Below are positions 16,080 through 25,359 of a stretch of DNA of 64,000 nucleotides, one piece after another. A program made the translations under genes and the position numbers. Under the pieces are notes generated by a model. It had not been told where the DNA came from, searched no databases, and saw only the letters and a list, made by a program, of their open reading frames with translations. Source of the stretch: Bacillota bacterium. Lineage in GTDB: Bacteria > Bacillota > Clostridia > Christensenellales > SZUA-584. The stretch spans positions 1 to 64,000 of the forward strand of contig JAEXTV010000019.1 in assembly GCA_023406895.1 (NCBI GenBank), in the 5' to 3' direction. Every line of letters starts with the position of its first letter. Position 1 is the first letter of the stretch.

Positions 16080-18485
16080 ATGCGTTTTGGTTATTTCGAT
16101 GAAGAAAACCGCGAGTATGTCATAGATCGGGTGGACCTGCCTGTTTCTTGGACCAATTATATCGGCATTAAAGATATGTGCGGCGTATTCAACCACACGG
16201 CGGGCGGCTATTTGTTTTACGGCTCACCCGAATACCACCGGATCACGCGCTTTCGCCCCAACGGCGTCCCGATGGACGGCCCCGGGCATTATATCTATCT
16301 GCGTGACGACGACACAAAGGACTATTGGAGCGTTTCGTGGCAGCCGGTCGGCAAGCCGCTCGATCAGGCGAGCTACTCGTGCCGTCACGGCTTCTCTTAT
16401 TCCAAATACATTTGCGATTACAGCGGCATTCATGCGCAGCAGACACTTTATGTGGCCCCCGACGACCCCGTGGAGATGTGGGATGTGCGCGTCAAAAACA
16501 CGGGTGACACACCGAGACATTTGAGCGTATATTCTTATCTTGAATTTTCTTTTCATCATATTGATATGGATAACCGTAACTTCCAGATGAGCCTGTACGC
16601 GGCGGGCTCGCGCTGTGAGGACGGCGTGATTGAGCACGACCTTTACTACGAGGAAAACGGCTATCAGTTTTTCACGGCCAATTTCATGCCGGACGGTTTC
16701 GACTGCCTGCGCGACAGCTTTATCGGCCCGTACCGCACCGAGAGAAATCCGCTCGTTGTGGAGCAGGGTATATGCGGCGGCAGCTATGAGAAAGGCGGCA
16801 ACCATTGCGGCTGTCTGCAAAAAAAGCTGACCCTTGCGCCCGGCGAAGAGGTGCGGCTGATTTATCTGCTCGGCGAAGGCGGCATCGAGAATGGCAAGGC
16901 GATGCGCGGCAAATACGCGAATGAACGGGCGGCAGATGACCAGTTTGCCAAGCTGCGCGCCTTCTGGGACCAAAAATGCGCAAAGCTCCAGGTGAAGACG
17001 CCCGATGTCGGGCTCAACACGCTGACCAATCAGTGGACGCTTTACCAGAGCGAAATCAACGTGATGTTTTCGCGCTTTTCGTCGTTCATCGAGGTCGGCG
17101 GACGCACAGGCCTCGGGTACCGCGATACGGCGCAGGACGCGATGTGCATTCCGCATTCGAACCCGCAGAAATGCCGCCAGCGCATTGTGGAGCTGCTGCG
17201 CGCGCTGACCACAGCCGGGTACGGGCTGCATTTGTTTGAACCCGTTTGGTTCGAGCCGGACAGAAAACAGCAGAGCTTTAAATCGCCCACCGTGGTGCCG
17301 GTGCCCGACAAAGCGTCCATCGTGCACGGTATTAAGGACGCCTGCGCGGACGACGCGCTCTGGCTGATCGGCGCGATTGTGAACTATATCAAGGAGACGG
17401 GAGAATCCGGCCTCGTGAACGAGACGGTGACATACGCGGACGGCGGGGAGGGCACAGTTTATGAGCACATGTGCCGTATCCTCGATTTCTCCGCAGAACA
17501 GGTGGGCGCGCATGGCATATGCAAGGGATTGCGCGCCGACTGGAACGATTGTTTGAACCTGGGCGGCGGCGAAAGCGCGATGGTCAGCTTCCTGCACCAT
17601 TGGGCACTCGTGCAGTTTGTATCGCTGGCAAGGTTTCTCGGTCGCGCTGAGGACGCGGCCTATTATGAAGGCATGGCGGCTCGCGTGAAACAAACCTGCG
17701 AGGATGTGCTTTGGGACGGAGACTGGTATATCAGGGGCATCACGGCCGATGGCCGCAAAATCGGCACCCATACCGATACCGAGGGCAAGGTTCATCTGGA
17801 AAGCAACACATGGGCCGTGCTCTCGGGTGTGGCGTCCAAAGAACGCGGGCAAAAGGCCATGAAGGCGGTGGAGAACTATCTGCTGACGCCATACGGGCTC
17901 ATGCTCAACGCGCCGCCATATACCCGGCCCGACGACGGCATCGGTTTCGTGACGCGCGTTTACCCGGGCGTCAAGGAAAACGGCGCGATCTTTTCGCACC
18001 CGAATCCGTGGGCGTGGGCGGCGCAGTGCCTGCTCGGCAACGGTTCCGACGCGGTGCGCTTTTATGACGCGCTTTGCCCGTATCATCAAAACGATAAGAT
18101 TGAGATCCGGCAGGCGGAGCCGTATTCTTACTGCCAGTTTGTGATGGGCGCGGCGCACACGGCGCATGGCCGCGCGCGGCATCCGTTTATGACGGGAACC
18201 GCGGGCTGGGCGTATTTTTCGTCCACGCAGGATATACTCGGCGTCCGGCCGGATTTTGACGGTCTCACCGTCGATCCGTGCGTACCGTCTGACTGGCGGC
18301 ACTTTCGCATCAGCCGCGGATGGCGCGGCGCGACCTATCATATCACAGTCAATAATGCGCATGGCGTTCAGCGTGGTGTGAAGCGCATCACCGCCGACGG
18401 CAAAACCGTGGCGAAGCTTCCTGTGCTGCCAAAGGGCAGCGTGTGTCACGTTGAGGTGCAAATGGGGGATGAAGCAAATGATTAA
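16080..18485 (+). CDS. chbP: N,N'-diacetylchitobiose phosphorylase (GH94)
   Basis: ChbP splits GlcNAc-beta-1,4-GlcNAc with phosphate into GlcNAc-1-phosphate and GlcNAc in the cytoplasm, saving one ATP. The 801-residue length equals that of characterised Vibrio ChbP as I recall it. Long stretches match that enzyme: HYIYLRDDDTKDYWSVSWQP near residue 65, FIEVGGRTGLGYRDTAQDA near 337, and ADWNDCLNLGGGES near 486 with the likely general acid D490. No signal peptide is present. It heads an operon with a phosphohexomutase, a kinase, nagA and nagB, which fits chitobiose rather than cellobiose. The next gene overlaps by 8 bases. Confidence 0.92.
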   Translation: MRFGYFDEENREYVIDRVDLPVSWTNYIGIKDMCGVFNHTAGGYLFYGSPEYHRITRFRPNGVPMDGPGHYIYLRDDDTKDYWSVSWQPVGKPLDQASYSCRHGFSYSKYICDYSGIHAQQTLYVAPDDPVEMWDVRVKNTGDTPRHLSVYSYLEFSFHHIDMDNRNFQMSLYAAGSRCEDGVIEHDLYYEENGYQFFTANFMPDGFDCLRDSFIGPYRTERNPLVVEQGICGGSYEKGGNHCGCLQKKLTLAPGEEVRLIYLLGEGGIENGKAMRGKYANERAADDQFAKLRAFWDQKCAKLQVKTPDVGLNTLTNQWTLYQSEINVMFSRFSSFIEVGGRTGLGYRDTAQDAMCIPHSNPQKCRQRIVELLRALTTAGYGLHLFEPVWFEPDRKQQSFKSPTVVPVPDKASIVHGIKDACADDALWLIGAIVNYIKETGESGLVNETVTYADGGEGTVYEHMCRILDFSAEQVGAHGICKGLRADWNDCLNLGGGESAMVSFLHHWALVQFVSLARFLGRAEDAAYYEGMAARVKQTCEDVLWDGDWYIRGITADGRKIGTHTDTEGKVHLESNTWAVLSGVASKERGQKAMKAVENYLLTPYGLMLNAPPYTRPDDGIGFVTRVYPGVKENGAIFSHPNPWAWAAQCLLGNGSDAVRFYDALCPYHQNDKIEIRQAEPYSYCQFVMGAAHTAHGRARHPFMTGTAGWAYFSSTQDILGVRPDFDGLTVDPCVPSDWRHFRISRGWRGATYHITVNNAHGVQRGVKRITADGKTVAKLPVLPKGSVCHVEVQMGDEAND

Positions 18486-19890
18486 GTTTGGAACTGGCGG
18501 ATGGCGCGCCATTATCGGAGAGGATTTCACAAAAAGCAACGTGCAGCTGTTAACAGCGGCGGTCTGTGCGCTGATGGAAGAACAGGGCGTGGCACAGCGC
18601 GGCATCTGCGTGGGTTACGATCGCCGGTTTTTAAGCAGGGAAGCGGCGCAGTGGGTGGCCGAGGTTTGCGCGGGGGCGGGCGTGCCCTGCCTGCTGCTCG
18701 ACCGCGAGGCACCGACGCCGCTGATTATGTATACCGTTCGCGACGGCAAGCTGCCCTACGGCATGGCGGTGACGGCGAGCCACAATCCCGCGCTGTATAA
18801 CGGCATCAAGGTGTTTACCGAAGGCGGGCGCGATGCCACGGAGCTCGTCACGGACGAGCTTGAGAAACACATCTGTGCACTGGAAGGCAAGGATATCGCC
18901 GTGGTGCCGTATGCAAAGGCGCTTGAAACAGGCATCGCGATGCTCGTCAATCCGTTCAACAAATATATCGACAGCATTCTGGCACTTGTGGACTTGGAAT
19001 GTATTAAAAATAAGCATTTAAAGATCGCTCTTGACCCGATGTACGGCGTGAGCCGCACAAGCCTGCAGACGATATTGCTCACCGCGCGCTGTGAAGTGGA
19101 CGTGATTCACGAGCGGCACGATACACTGTTCGGTGGACGGCTGCCTTCGCCGACACTGCAGACACTCGGCGCGCTTTCGAATTTCGTCGTGGAATCGGGC
19201 TACGATCTCGGGATTGCGACGGACGGCGACGCCGACCGGATCGGCATCATTGACGACACAGGGACATTCCTGCATCCGAACAAGATTCTTGTGCTGCTGT
19301 ATTACTATCTGCTCGCATACCGCGGCTGGAAGGGTGCCGTGGTGCGCAACAACTCCACCACGCATCTGCTCGACCGTGTGGCGGCGGGCTTTAATGAAAC
19401 GTGCTACGAGGTGCCCGTCGGGTTTAAGCATATTTCCGAGCAAATGGAGCTGTCCGACGCGCTGATCGGCGGCGAATCGTCGGGCGGTCTCACCGTGCGC
19501 GGCCACATTCCGGGCAAGGACGGCATATACGCCGCCACGTTGCTCGTGGAGATGGAGGCCAAAACAGGCAAGAAGCTTTCGGCAATATACCGTGAGGTGA
19601 CCGACCGCTTTGGTGAGGTGCACATGGCCGATGCCGATTTCACCATGTCGCAGGAGCGCAAGCAGGAGCTGAAAGCTCTGCTGTTTGAAAAAAAGGCCCT
19701 GCCCGAATTTCCGTATGAGATCGACCGTGTGTCTTATATGGACGGCTGCAAGGTGTACTTTAACAACGGCGGCTGGGTAATCTGCCGTTTCTCGGGAACC
19801 GAACCGCTGCTGCGTACCTGCGCCGAAATGGCCGAAGAGACGGACGCGAAAGAGTGCGTGCGCATCTGGCGTGAATTTTTGGCACTGTAA
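18478..19890 (+). CDS. Alpha-D-phosphohexomutase, probably GlcNAc-1-P to GlcNAc-6-P
   Basis: The 470-residue protein has the four-domain mutase motifs: GTGGWR at the N terminus, the catalytic phosphoserine in TASHNP, the metal-binding DGDADR, the sugar-binding GESSGG and a C-terminal FSGTEP phosphate loop. GESSGG resembles phosphoglucomutases more than GlmM. By position directly after chbP it probably isomerises GlcNAc-1-phosphate to the 6-phosphate so that NagA can act. I chose ATG 18478 with GGGGGA 8 bases upstream; ATG 18469 is an alternative. Confidence 0.85.
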   Translation: MIKFGTGGWRAIIGEDFTKSNVQLLTAAVCALMEEQGVAQRGICVGYDRRFLSREAAQWVAEVCAGAGVPCLLLDREAPTPLIMYTVRDGKLPYGMAVTASHNPALYNGIKVFTEGGRDATELVTDELEKHICALEGKDIAVVPYAKALETGIAMLVNPFNKYIDSILALVDLECIKNKHLKIALDPMYGVSRTSLQTILLTARCEVDVIHERHDTLFGGRLPSPTLQTLGALSNFVVESGYDLGIATDGDADRIGIIDDTGTFLHPNKILVLLYYYLLAYRGWKGAVVRNNSTTHLLDRVAAGFNETCYEVPVGFKHISEQMELSDALIGGESSGGLTVRGHIPGKDGIYAATLLVEMEAKTGKKLSAIYREVTDRFGEVHMADADFTMSQERKQELKALLFEKKALPEFPYEIDRVSYMDGCKVYFNNGGWVICRFSGTEPLLRTCAEMAEETDAKECVRIWREFLAL

Positions 19891-19901
19891 CGGAGACCGC
19901 T

Positions 19902-21263
19902 ATGAACATCGACATAAAAAACAAACCCTATTATGATCCTCACTTTGTGCCTATCGGCGCATACAAGCGCGCTTATGAGCAGGACGCGCAAATTCCGCTT
20001 TGCATTGCCGTGGAGAGAAACGACGGCATTTCCACGATGGAGCTCAAGATGCGCGGCATAGCGGCGGAAGACTGCTTGTTTGCGGAGCGCATGGCCAAAA
20101 CACTGCTTTGGCAAAAGGGCGGCCATAAGCTCATCGTTTGCGGCCCGAAGGAGATATACCGCTATATTGCCGCCGCCTATACACAGGGCGGGCAGCGCCA
20201 GTTTGATGCGGACTTTATGGGCGGCGTTTACAGGCGCCCGTTTGAGGTGGAACACAAAAGCTATGAAGAAAAACCGCAGGCCAAAAAGAACAGACACAGC
20301 ATCGGCAGAAATCTGAGCGGCTGCCGCATCGGCTTCGACGCGGGCGGCAGCGACCGCAAGGTATCGGCTGTGATCGACGGCAAAACCGTCTACTCGGAAG
20401 AGGTGGTTTGGTACCCGAAAACCAATGAAGACCCGGCTTATCACTTTGAGGGTATTATGGCGGCTATGAAGAGCGCCGCGGAGCATCTGCCGCGCATCGA
20501 CGGCATCGGCGTGTCGTCCGCGGGCATTTTCATTGACAACCGCACCGCCGTGGCGTCGTTGTTTCGCAAGGTGCCGCTTAATGCGTTTGAAGCGCATGTG
20601 CGTGACATCTATCTGCGGGCCGCGAAAGAGATGGGGGACGTGCCGATACAAGTGTGCAACGACGGTGATGTGACCGCGCTCGCGGGCTCCATGTATTTCA
20701 ACCGCAATTCGCTGCTCGGCATCGCGATGGGCACAAGCGAAGCGGCCGGGTACGTGGATGAAACGGGCAGCATCACGGGCTGGCTCAATGAGCTTGCGTT
20801 TGTGCCCGTGGATATGAACCCGAATGCGATGTGCGACGAATGGTCGGGCGATATCGGCTGCGGCGTGTCGTACTTTTCACAGGACGGTGTGATTAAGCTC
20901 GCCGAATACGCGCATTTTGCGCTGCCGGACGGCTCGCCCGCCGAGAAGCTCAAAGCGGTGCAGCATGCCGCGGCGCTGAGGGACATTGATGCGATGCAGA
21001 TCTTCTCGGATATCGGCTGTTACCTCGGGCACACACTCGCTTTCTATCACGATATTTACGGCATGACGAGCGTGCTGCTGCTCGGCCGCGTGATGAGCGG
21101 CGCAGGCGGCGAGACGGTGATGATGACGGCAAAGCGCGTGCTCGCGCAGGAATACAGCGAGCTAAAGCTCGATTTGCTGCTGCCGGACGATACGTTCCGG
21201 CGCGTGGGGCAGTCGATGGCGGCGGCATCGCTGCCTGTTTGCTTCCCGAATGGCCATGAGTAG
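19902..21263 (+). CDS. ROK/BadF-like sugar kinase with N-terminal extension, candidate GlcNAc kinase
   Basis: The 453-residue protein has an N-terminal domain of about 140 residues that I do not recognise. An ASKHA kinase core follows: IGFDAGGSDRK (phosphate 1), VSSAGIF, the catalytic-type Asp in CNDGDVTALAG, and the adenosine motif AMGTSEAAGY. The ROK zinc cluster CxCGxxGCxE is missing. It follows the mutase by 11 bases. The other product of chitobiose phosphorolysis is free GlcNAc, which needs a kinase; no other kinase is in the operon, so GlcNAc 6-kinase is the best guess. Confidence 0.7.
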   Translation: MNIDIKNKPYYDPHFVPIGAYKRAYEQDAQIPLCIAVERNDGISTMELKMRGIAAEDCLFAERMAKTLLWQKGGHKLIVCGPKEIYRYIAAAYTQGGQRQFDADFMGGVYRRPFEVEHKSYEEKPQAKKNRHSIGRNLSGCRIGFDAGGSDRKVSAVIDGKTVYSEEVVWYPKTNEDPAYHFEGIMAAMKSAAEHLPRIDGIGVSSAGIFIDNRTAVASLFRKVPLNAFEAHVRDIYLRAAKEMGDVPIQVCNDGDVTALAGSMYFNRNSLLGIAMGTSEAAGYVDETGSITGWLNELAFVPVDMNPNAMCDEWSGDIGCGVSYFSQDGVIKLAEYAHFALPDGSPAEKLKAVQHAAALRDIDAMQIFSDIGCYLGHTLAFYHDIYGMTSVLLLGRVMSGAGGETVMMTAKRVLAQEYSELKLDLLLPDDTFRRVGQSMAAASLPVCFPNGHE

Positions 21264-21311
21264 AATGCTTTTTACGAAGGAATACGCTTAGTATAAGATG
21301 AACTTTGTGCG

Positions 21312-21505
21312 GCTGGAAAGCCTCCCTCAGATGACTATCCCAAAGGGATGGACCGGGAGGTGGCACGAAGTGCCGGAGGGAGTGACCGGTTTCAAGACAT
21401 TTTCTCTCCCCCAGTCACCTATCGGTGACAGCCCCCATTCCACCCTAAAGGGTAGTCGTCAGAGGGGCCATAATAAGAGGACCACGCCCTTCTCCTCACA
21501 AGAGA
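21312..21505. repeat. Dispersed intergenic repeat, family A, full-length copy
   Basis: This is the most complete family A copy: gcctccctcagatgactatc at the left, a ggcacgaag/cgtgcc-type inverted pair in the middle, then agtcacctatcggtgacagc with its own small palindrome. Bases 1-106 are its reverse complement. It sits in the 293-base gap between the kinase and nagA. The preceding 21270-21311 resembles the internal part of the long repeat at 46211. Confidence 0.75.
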
Positions 21506-21556
21506 AGGCTTAAAATGCGACTGAGTCTGCTCGATGCATTAATAAAGGAGACATGT

Positions 21557-22684
21557 ATGCTAATCAAAAACGTAGCGTACTATGGTGAAGATTTTCGTTT
21601 TCACTTCGGCGATATCACGGTAAAAGACGGGCGCTTTGAAGCTATTGAAGAAAAACACCGACCGGATCAGGCAGACGTTGACTATATGATTCCCGGCCTC
21701 GTGGACATCCATCTGCATGGTAACAGCGGTGCGGATTTTTCAGACGGCCGCTTCGACGGCCTTGTGAGAATGGCGCATTTTCTCGCACAAGCGGGCACCA
21801 CGAGCTTTAGCCCCGCCTCTATGACGCTGCCCGAAGAGATGATCGCGGCGGCCTTTCGCAGCGCAGTACAGCTGCGTCACGACGCGCCCCAGGGCTGCGC
21901 GGCTTTGCGCGGCGTGACGATGGAAGGCCCTTTTTTCAACGAAAAAAAGAAGGGCGCACAGAACGGAGACTACCTGAAAAAACCGGACGCCGATATGTTC
22001 AGACGTTTGCAGCAGAAAGCGGATGGTTTGATCCGCATCGCGTGCGTGGCGCCCGAACTGGAAGGCGCGGCAGATTTTATCCGTGAGGTGAGCGCCACGG
22101 GGGTAACAGTGAGCGCGGCGCATACCAATGCCGCCTATGACGAAGCTGCGGCGGGGTTTGACGCGGGCATTACGCATGTGACGCATCTGTTCAACGCGAT
22201 GCCGCCGCTGCTGCACCGGGAGCCCTCGGTGATCGGCGCGGCGTCGGAACGTGACGGCGTGACGGCCGAGCTGATCTGCGATGGGGTTCATGCGCATCCG
22301 AGCGCGGTCCGTGCCGCGTTTAAGCTGTTCGGGCCGTCGCGCATCTGCCTGATCAGTGACGCGATGGCGGCCTGCGGCCTAAAAGACGGCGAATCGATGC
22401 TGGGCGGGCAAAAGGTGTTCATTCAAAACGGACGGGCGACACTCGCTGACGGTACGATCGCGGGCTCGGTGGCAACGCTGTTTGAGTGTTTAGCAACAGC
22501 CATATCAATGGGCATACCGGCGCAGGACGCGGTGCGCTGCGCGACGGCGAACCCGGCAAGCGTGATCGGTGCGACGGATATCGGAGGCATCGCGGCGGGC
22601 AAACGCGCGGATTTTTTAATCTGCGGCAGCGATTGGACGCTCAAGGATGTATATATTGCAGGAAACAAGACGGAAAGGACATAA
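21557..22684 (+). CDS. nagA: N-acetylglucosamine-6-phosphate deacetylase
   Basis: NagA removes acetate from GlcNAc-6-phosphate. The 375-residue amidohydrolase has DIHLHGN (metal-site HxH), MEGPF with the Glu ligand, SAAHTNA, THLFNAMPP, DGVHAHP, the catalytic Asp in ISDAM, and a C-terminal GKRADFLI. I start it at ATG 21557 behind AAAGGAG; the open frame extends upstream into the repeat without a site. It lies 8 bases before nagB. Confidence 0.95.
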   Translation: MLIKNVAYYGEDFRFHFGDITVKDGRFEAIEEKHRPDQADVDYMIPGLVDIHLHGNSGADFSDGRFDGLVRMAHFLAQAGTTSFSPASMTLPEEMIAAAFRSAVQLRHDAPQGCAALRGVTMEGPFFNEKKKGAQNGDYLKKPDADMFRRLQQKADGLIRIACVAPELEGAADFIREVSATGVTVSAAHTNAAYDEAAAGFDAGITHVTHLFNAMPPLLHREPSVIGAASERDGVTAELICDGVHAHPSAVRAAFKLFGPSRICLISDAMAACGLKDGESMLGGQKVFIQNGRATLADGTIAGSVATLFECLATAISMGIPAQDAVRCATANPASVIGATDIGGIAAGKRADFLICGSDWTLKDVYIAGNKTERT

Positions 22685-22692
22685 AAGCAAAC

Positions 22693-23445
22693 ATGCAATA
22701 CCAGATTGTTAAGGATACGGAAGAAATGGGCCGCGCGGCGGCTGATATATTTGCACAGCAGGTTGCGGCAAAGCCGGCCAGCGTGCTCGGGCTGGCAACG
22801 GGGTCTTCACCGCTGCCGCTTTACGCCGAGCTTGTGAAACGCAGCCGTGCGGGCAAAACGGACTTTTCTCGGGTGCGCACGGTCAACCTCGACGAGTATG
22901 TGGGCCTCGGGCCAAATCACCCGCAGAGCTACCGGTTTTTTATGCAGCAGAATCTCTTCGATCATATCCCCGTGAAACCGGAGAACACATCGCTGCCGGA
23001 CGGCCTCGCAGCCGATTTAACCGCCGAGTGCCGCTGTTACGACGCGCGCATCGCGGCGTGGGGAGGCATCGATCTGCAGCTGCTCGGCATCGGGCACAAC
23101 GGTCATATCGGGTTTAACGAGCCGGGTACCGTCTTTACACTCAAAACGCACGCGGTGCGGATTGCCGAGAGGACGCGCATGGCCAACGCGCGCTTTTTCG
23201 GGGATGACCCGAATCAGGTGCCCTCTCAGGCCATTACGATGGGCATCGGCAACATCATGGGCGCGCGCAAAATCGTGCTGCTTGTATCGGGCGAAAGCAA
23301 AGCTAAAATTGTGCAGCGTGCGTTTTTCGAGGACGTCACCCCCGAGGTGCCCGCCTCTGTGCTGCAGCTGCATCAGGATGTCACAATAATTGCCGACCGT
23401 GAAGCGGCATCATGCATTGAAATGAAACTTTTAGAAGTGATATAA
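22693..23445 (+). CDS. nagB: Glucosamine-6-phosphate deaminase
   Basis: NagB converts glucosamine-6-phosphate to fructose-6-phosphate and ammonia, linking the chitobiose route to glycolysis. The 250-residue protein shows LGLATGSSP (phosphate binding), NLDEYVGL with the catalytic acid pair, and GIGHNGHIGFNEPG with the ring-opening His. The start at ATG 22693 is 8 bases after nagA; the ribosome site is modest (AAAGGAC). Its length is normal for Firmicutes NagB. Confidence 0.95.
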   Translation: MQYQIVKDTEEMGRAAADIFAQQVAAKPASVLGLATGSSPLPLYAELVKRSRAGKTDFSRVRTVNLDEYVGLGPNHPQSYRFFMQQNLFDHIPVKPENTSLPDGLAADLTAECRCYDARIAAWGGIDLQLLGIGHNGHIGFNEPGTVFTLKTHAVRIAERTRMANARFFGDDPNQVPSQAITMGIGNIMGARKIVLLVSGESKAKIVQRAFFEDVTPEVPASVLQLHQDVTIIADREAASCIEMKLLEVI

Positions 23446-23492
23446 TCAATTATTCCAATTCATATTGAATCATATAGCGGAGGTAAGCGGGC

Positions 23493-25232
23493 ATGCGCAA
23501 ATCCACCCAAAAAGGGCTTTCTCTCAAATGGGGACTGCTGGCAATTATGGCTCTTTGCTGGATTGTGCCGTTTGCGGTGATACTCGTTTACTCCGGCTAT
23601 TCCATTTCCAACAACGTTCAGGATCGAATCAAAGATACCGTCACCACGAGCGTCAATATCGCCTTTAGGCAGACGGTTGATAAGTTCAGCAGCGCGATGG
23701 CCGCATCGCGCGCGTCCTCATACGATGAAAAAATAGACAACGCCTATGCAAGATACTTAAGCGACAGAGACGGTGTTGTGCTTTACGATACCGTCACGAC
23801 ATATTTGCTGCAGCAATACGGCTACGACGACAGCTTCAATGCCACGTTTTTATTTTTCACGTCATCGCCCGGCGACATATACTACGCAAGCAATCGCACA
23901 AAGCCCGGGGAAATACACGGCTACAAAAACTATCAGGAGAACGTTCATCAGCATGTTTTAAACACCTATGCAAAGCTGGGTACCAAGATCGGCTTTTTTC
24001 AGAGCGGGCAAAAGCTCTATATGATGCGCAATATCGTGGACAGGAGTTTTCAGCCGTACGCCGTGATTGTGATGGAATGCAACGAGATGACGCTTTTTGA
24101 AAGCCTGCGCAACATCGTGTGGCTCAAGGATGCCGTGATAAGCCTCGATGACATCACGCGCAGCGTGGTGGGAGAGGGCGATCTTTTAACCGGTGCGGAT
24201 GACGGCGTCCGGTACGACAGCCGCAACGGCAGCTACAATATTCAAACATCCATGCGATTTGAGGGGCATACGCTTAGGCTCAATGTGATTTCGGACAGTG
24301 CCGAGCTTGTGGATGAATTTCCGAAGGTGGCGCTGACACTGCCGTTAATCGGGCTGTTTGCCGTGCCGCTGCTGCTTTTTGTGGTTTGGGCGTATTATCA
24401 TTATATATCGCGGCCGGTGGATACGCTCGTCGATGCGGCAGCGCATATGGAAGCCGGAGAACGCGGCTATACAGTGAGCAATCTGCCCGCCAGCCGGGAA
24501 TTCCGCTATCTGACGGAACGGTTTAACAACATGTCCACACAGTTAAAGCTTCAGTTTGAACGCAGTTATGAGGAACAGCTCGCGCTTCAGGACGCACGCA
24601 TGAGCGCGCTGCGGTCTCAGATCAATCCGCATTTTTTAAACAATACGCTCGAAGCGATACTTTGGGCAGCACGTTTGGCCGAGGATGAGAAGGTGTGCCG
24701 CATGATCGAAGCGCTTTCCAAAATGCTCGACGCGGCGACAGCGAGAGGCGGGCGTGCCCGCGGCAGCGTGGAACAGGAGCTTTCCTATACCGATGCGTAT
24801 CTTTATATATTGTCCGAACGTCTCGGAGACAGGCTCACCATTATTAAGGATATTGATCCGCAAACGCTTCAGGTTCTCGTGCCGTGTCTCATTCTGCAGC
24901 CCATTGTGGAAAACGCGATTGAGCATGGCATTGCGCTTAAACAGCAGGGCGAATTGATTTTGCGCAGCCGTCTTAAAGACAATGTGCTTGTGATTGAGGT
25001 TGAGAACGACGGCGTGATGACAAACGCGGACAGGGACGCGATCAGCAAGCTGCTCAGCACGCAAAGCGACGGCGACGGCACCGCAGACAGCCGCGAATGC
25101 ATCGGCATCCGCAATGTGAACAGACGGCTTAAAATTCTCTACGGAGAAGAGGGGGGGCTGACCATCAGCGAGGTTAAGCAAGGCCGAACCCTGGCCCGCA
25201 TTGTGATCCCGAATGTTGAGTTTTGTTCATAA
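23493..25232 (+). CDS. YesM-type sensor histidine kinase
   Basis: The 579-residue membrane kinase has a first membrane helix (about residues 14-36), an extracellular sensing domain of about 240 residues, a second helix (about 285-310) and a HAMP-like linker. These are followed by a His_kinase domain with SQINPHFLNNTLEA (H380) and a C-terminal ATPase domain with PIVENAIEHG and GIGIRN. It most likely senses the sugar handled by the adjacent ABC transporter and pairs with the AraC-type regulator at 28609-29352. CGGAGG precedes ATG 23493. Confidence 0.9.
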   Translation: MRKSTQKGLSLKWGLLAIMALCWIVPFAVILVYSGYSISNNVQDRIKDTVTTSVNIAFRQTVDKFSSAMAASRASSYDEKIDNAYARYLSDRDGVVLYDTVTTYLLQQYGYDDSFNATFLFFTSSPGDIYYASNRTKPGEIHGYKNYQENVHQHVLNTYAKLGTKIGFFQSGQKLYMMRNIVDRSFQPYAVIVMECNEMTLFESLRNIVWLKDAVISLDDITRSVVGEGDLLTGADDGVRYDSRNGSYNIQTSMRFEGHTLRLNVISDSAELVDEFPKVALTLPLIGLFAVPLLLFVVWAYYHYISRPVDTLVDAAAHMEAGERGYTVSNLPASREFRYLTERFNNMSTQLKLQFERSYEEQLALQDARMSALRSQINPHFLNNTLEAILWAARLAEDEKVCRMIEALSKMLDAATARGGRARGSVEQELSYTDAYLYILSERLGDRLTIIKDIDPQTLQVLVPCLILQPIVENAIEHGIALKQQGELILRSRLKDNVLVIEVENDGVMTNADRDAISKLLSTQSDGDGTADSRECIGIRNVNRRLKILYGEEGGLTISEVKQGRTLARIVIPNVEFCS

Positions 25233-25359
25233 ACGGGCAACCATAAGCAATAAAACGCAATCGTGGGTCTATGGGATCACAGTTTGCGTCATCTATAATA
25301 ATCATAAAGCGGATAAAGCCCGCTCTGCCCATATATCATTTTATGGAGGATAGTACACA

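Noticed and set aside
16224..18605. A 793-codon open frame on the minus strand opposite the chitobiose phosphorylase gene
   Set aside because: It mirrors the codon periodicity of the GC-rich chbP gene and the start of the mutase gene. It has an arginine/histidine/alanine-rich composition, no ribosome site and no family motif, while the plus strand is clearly coding.
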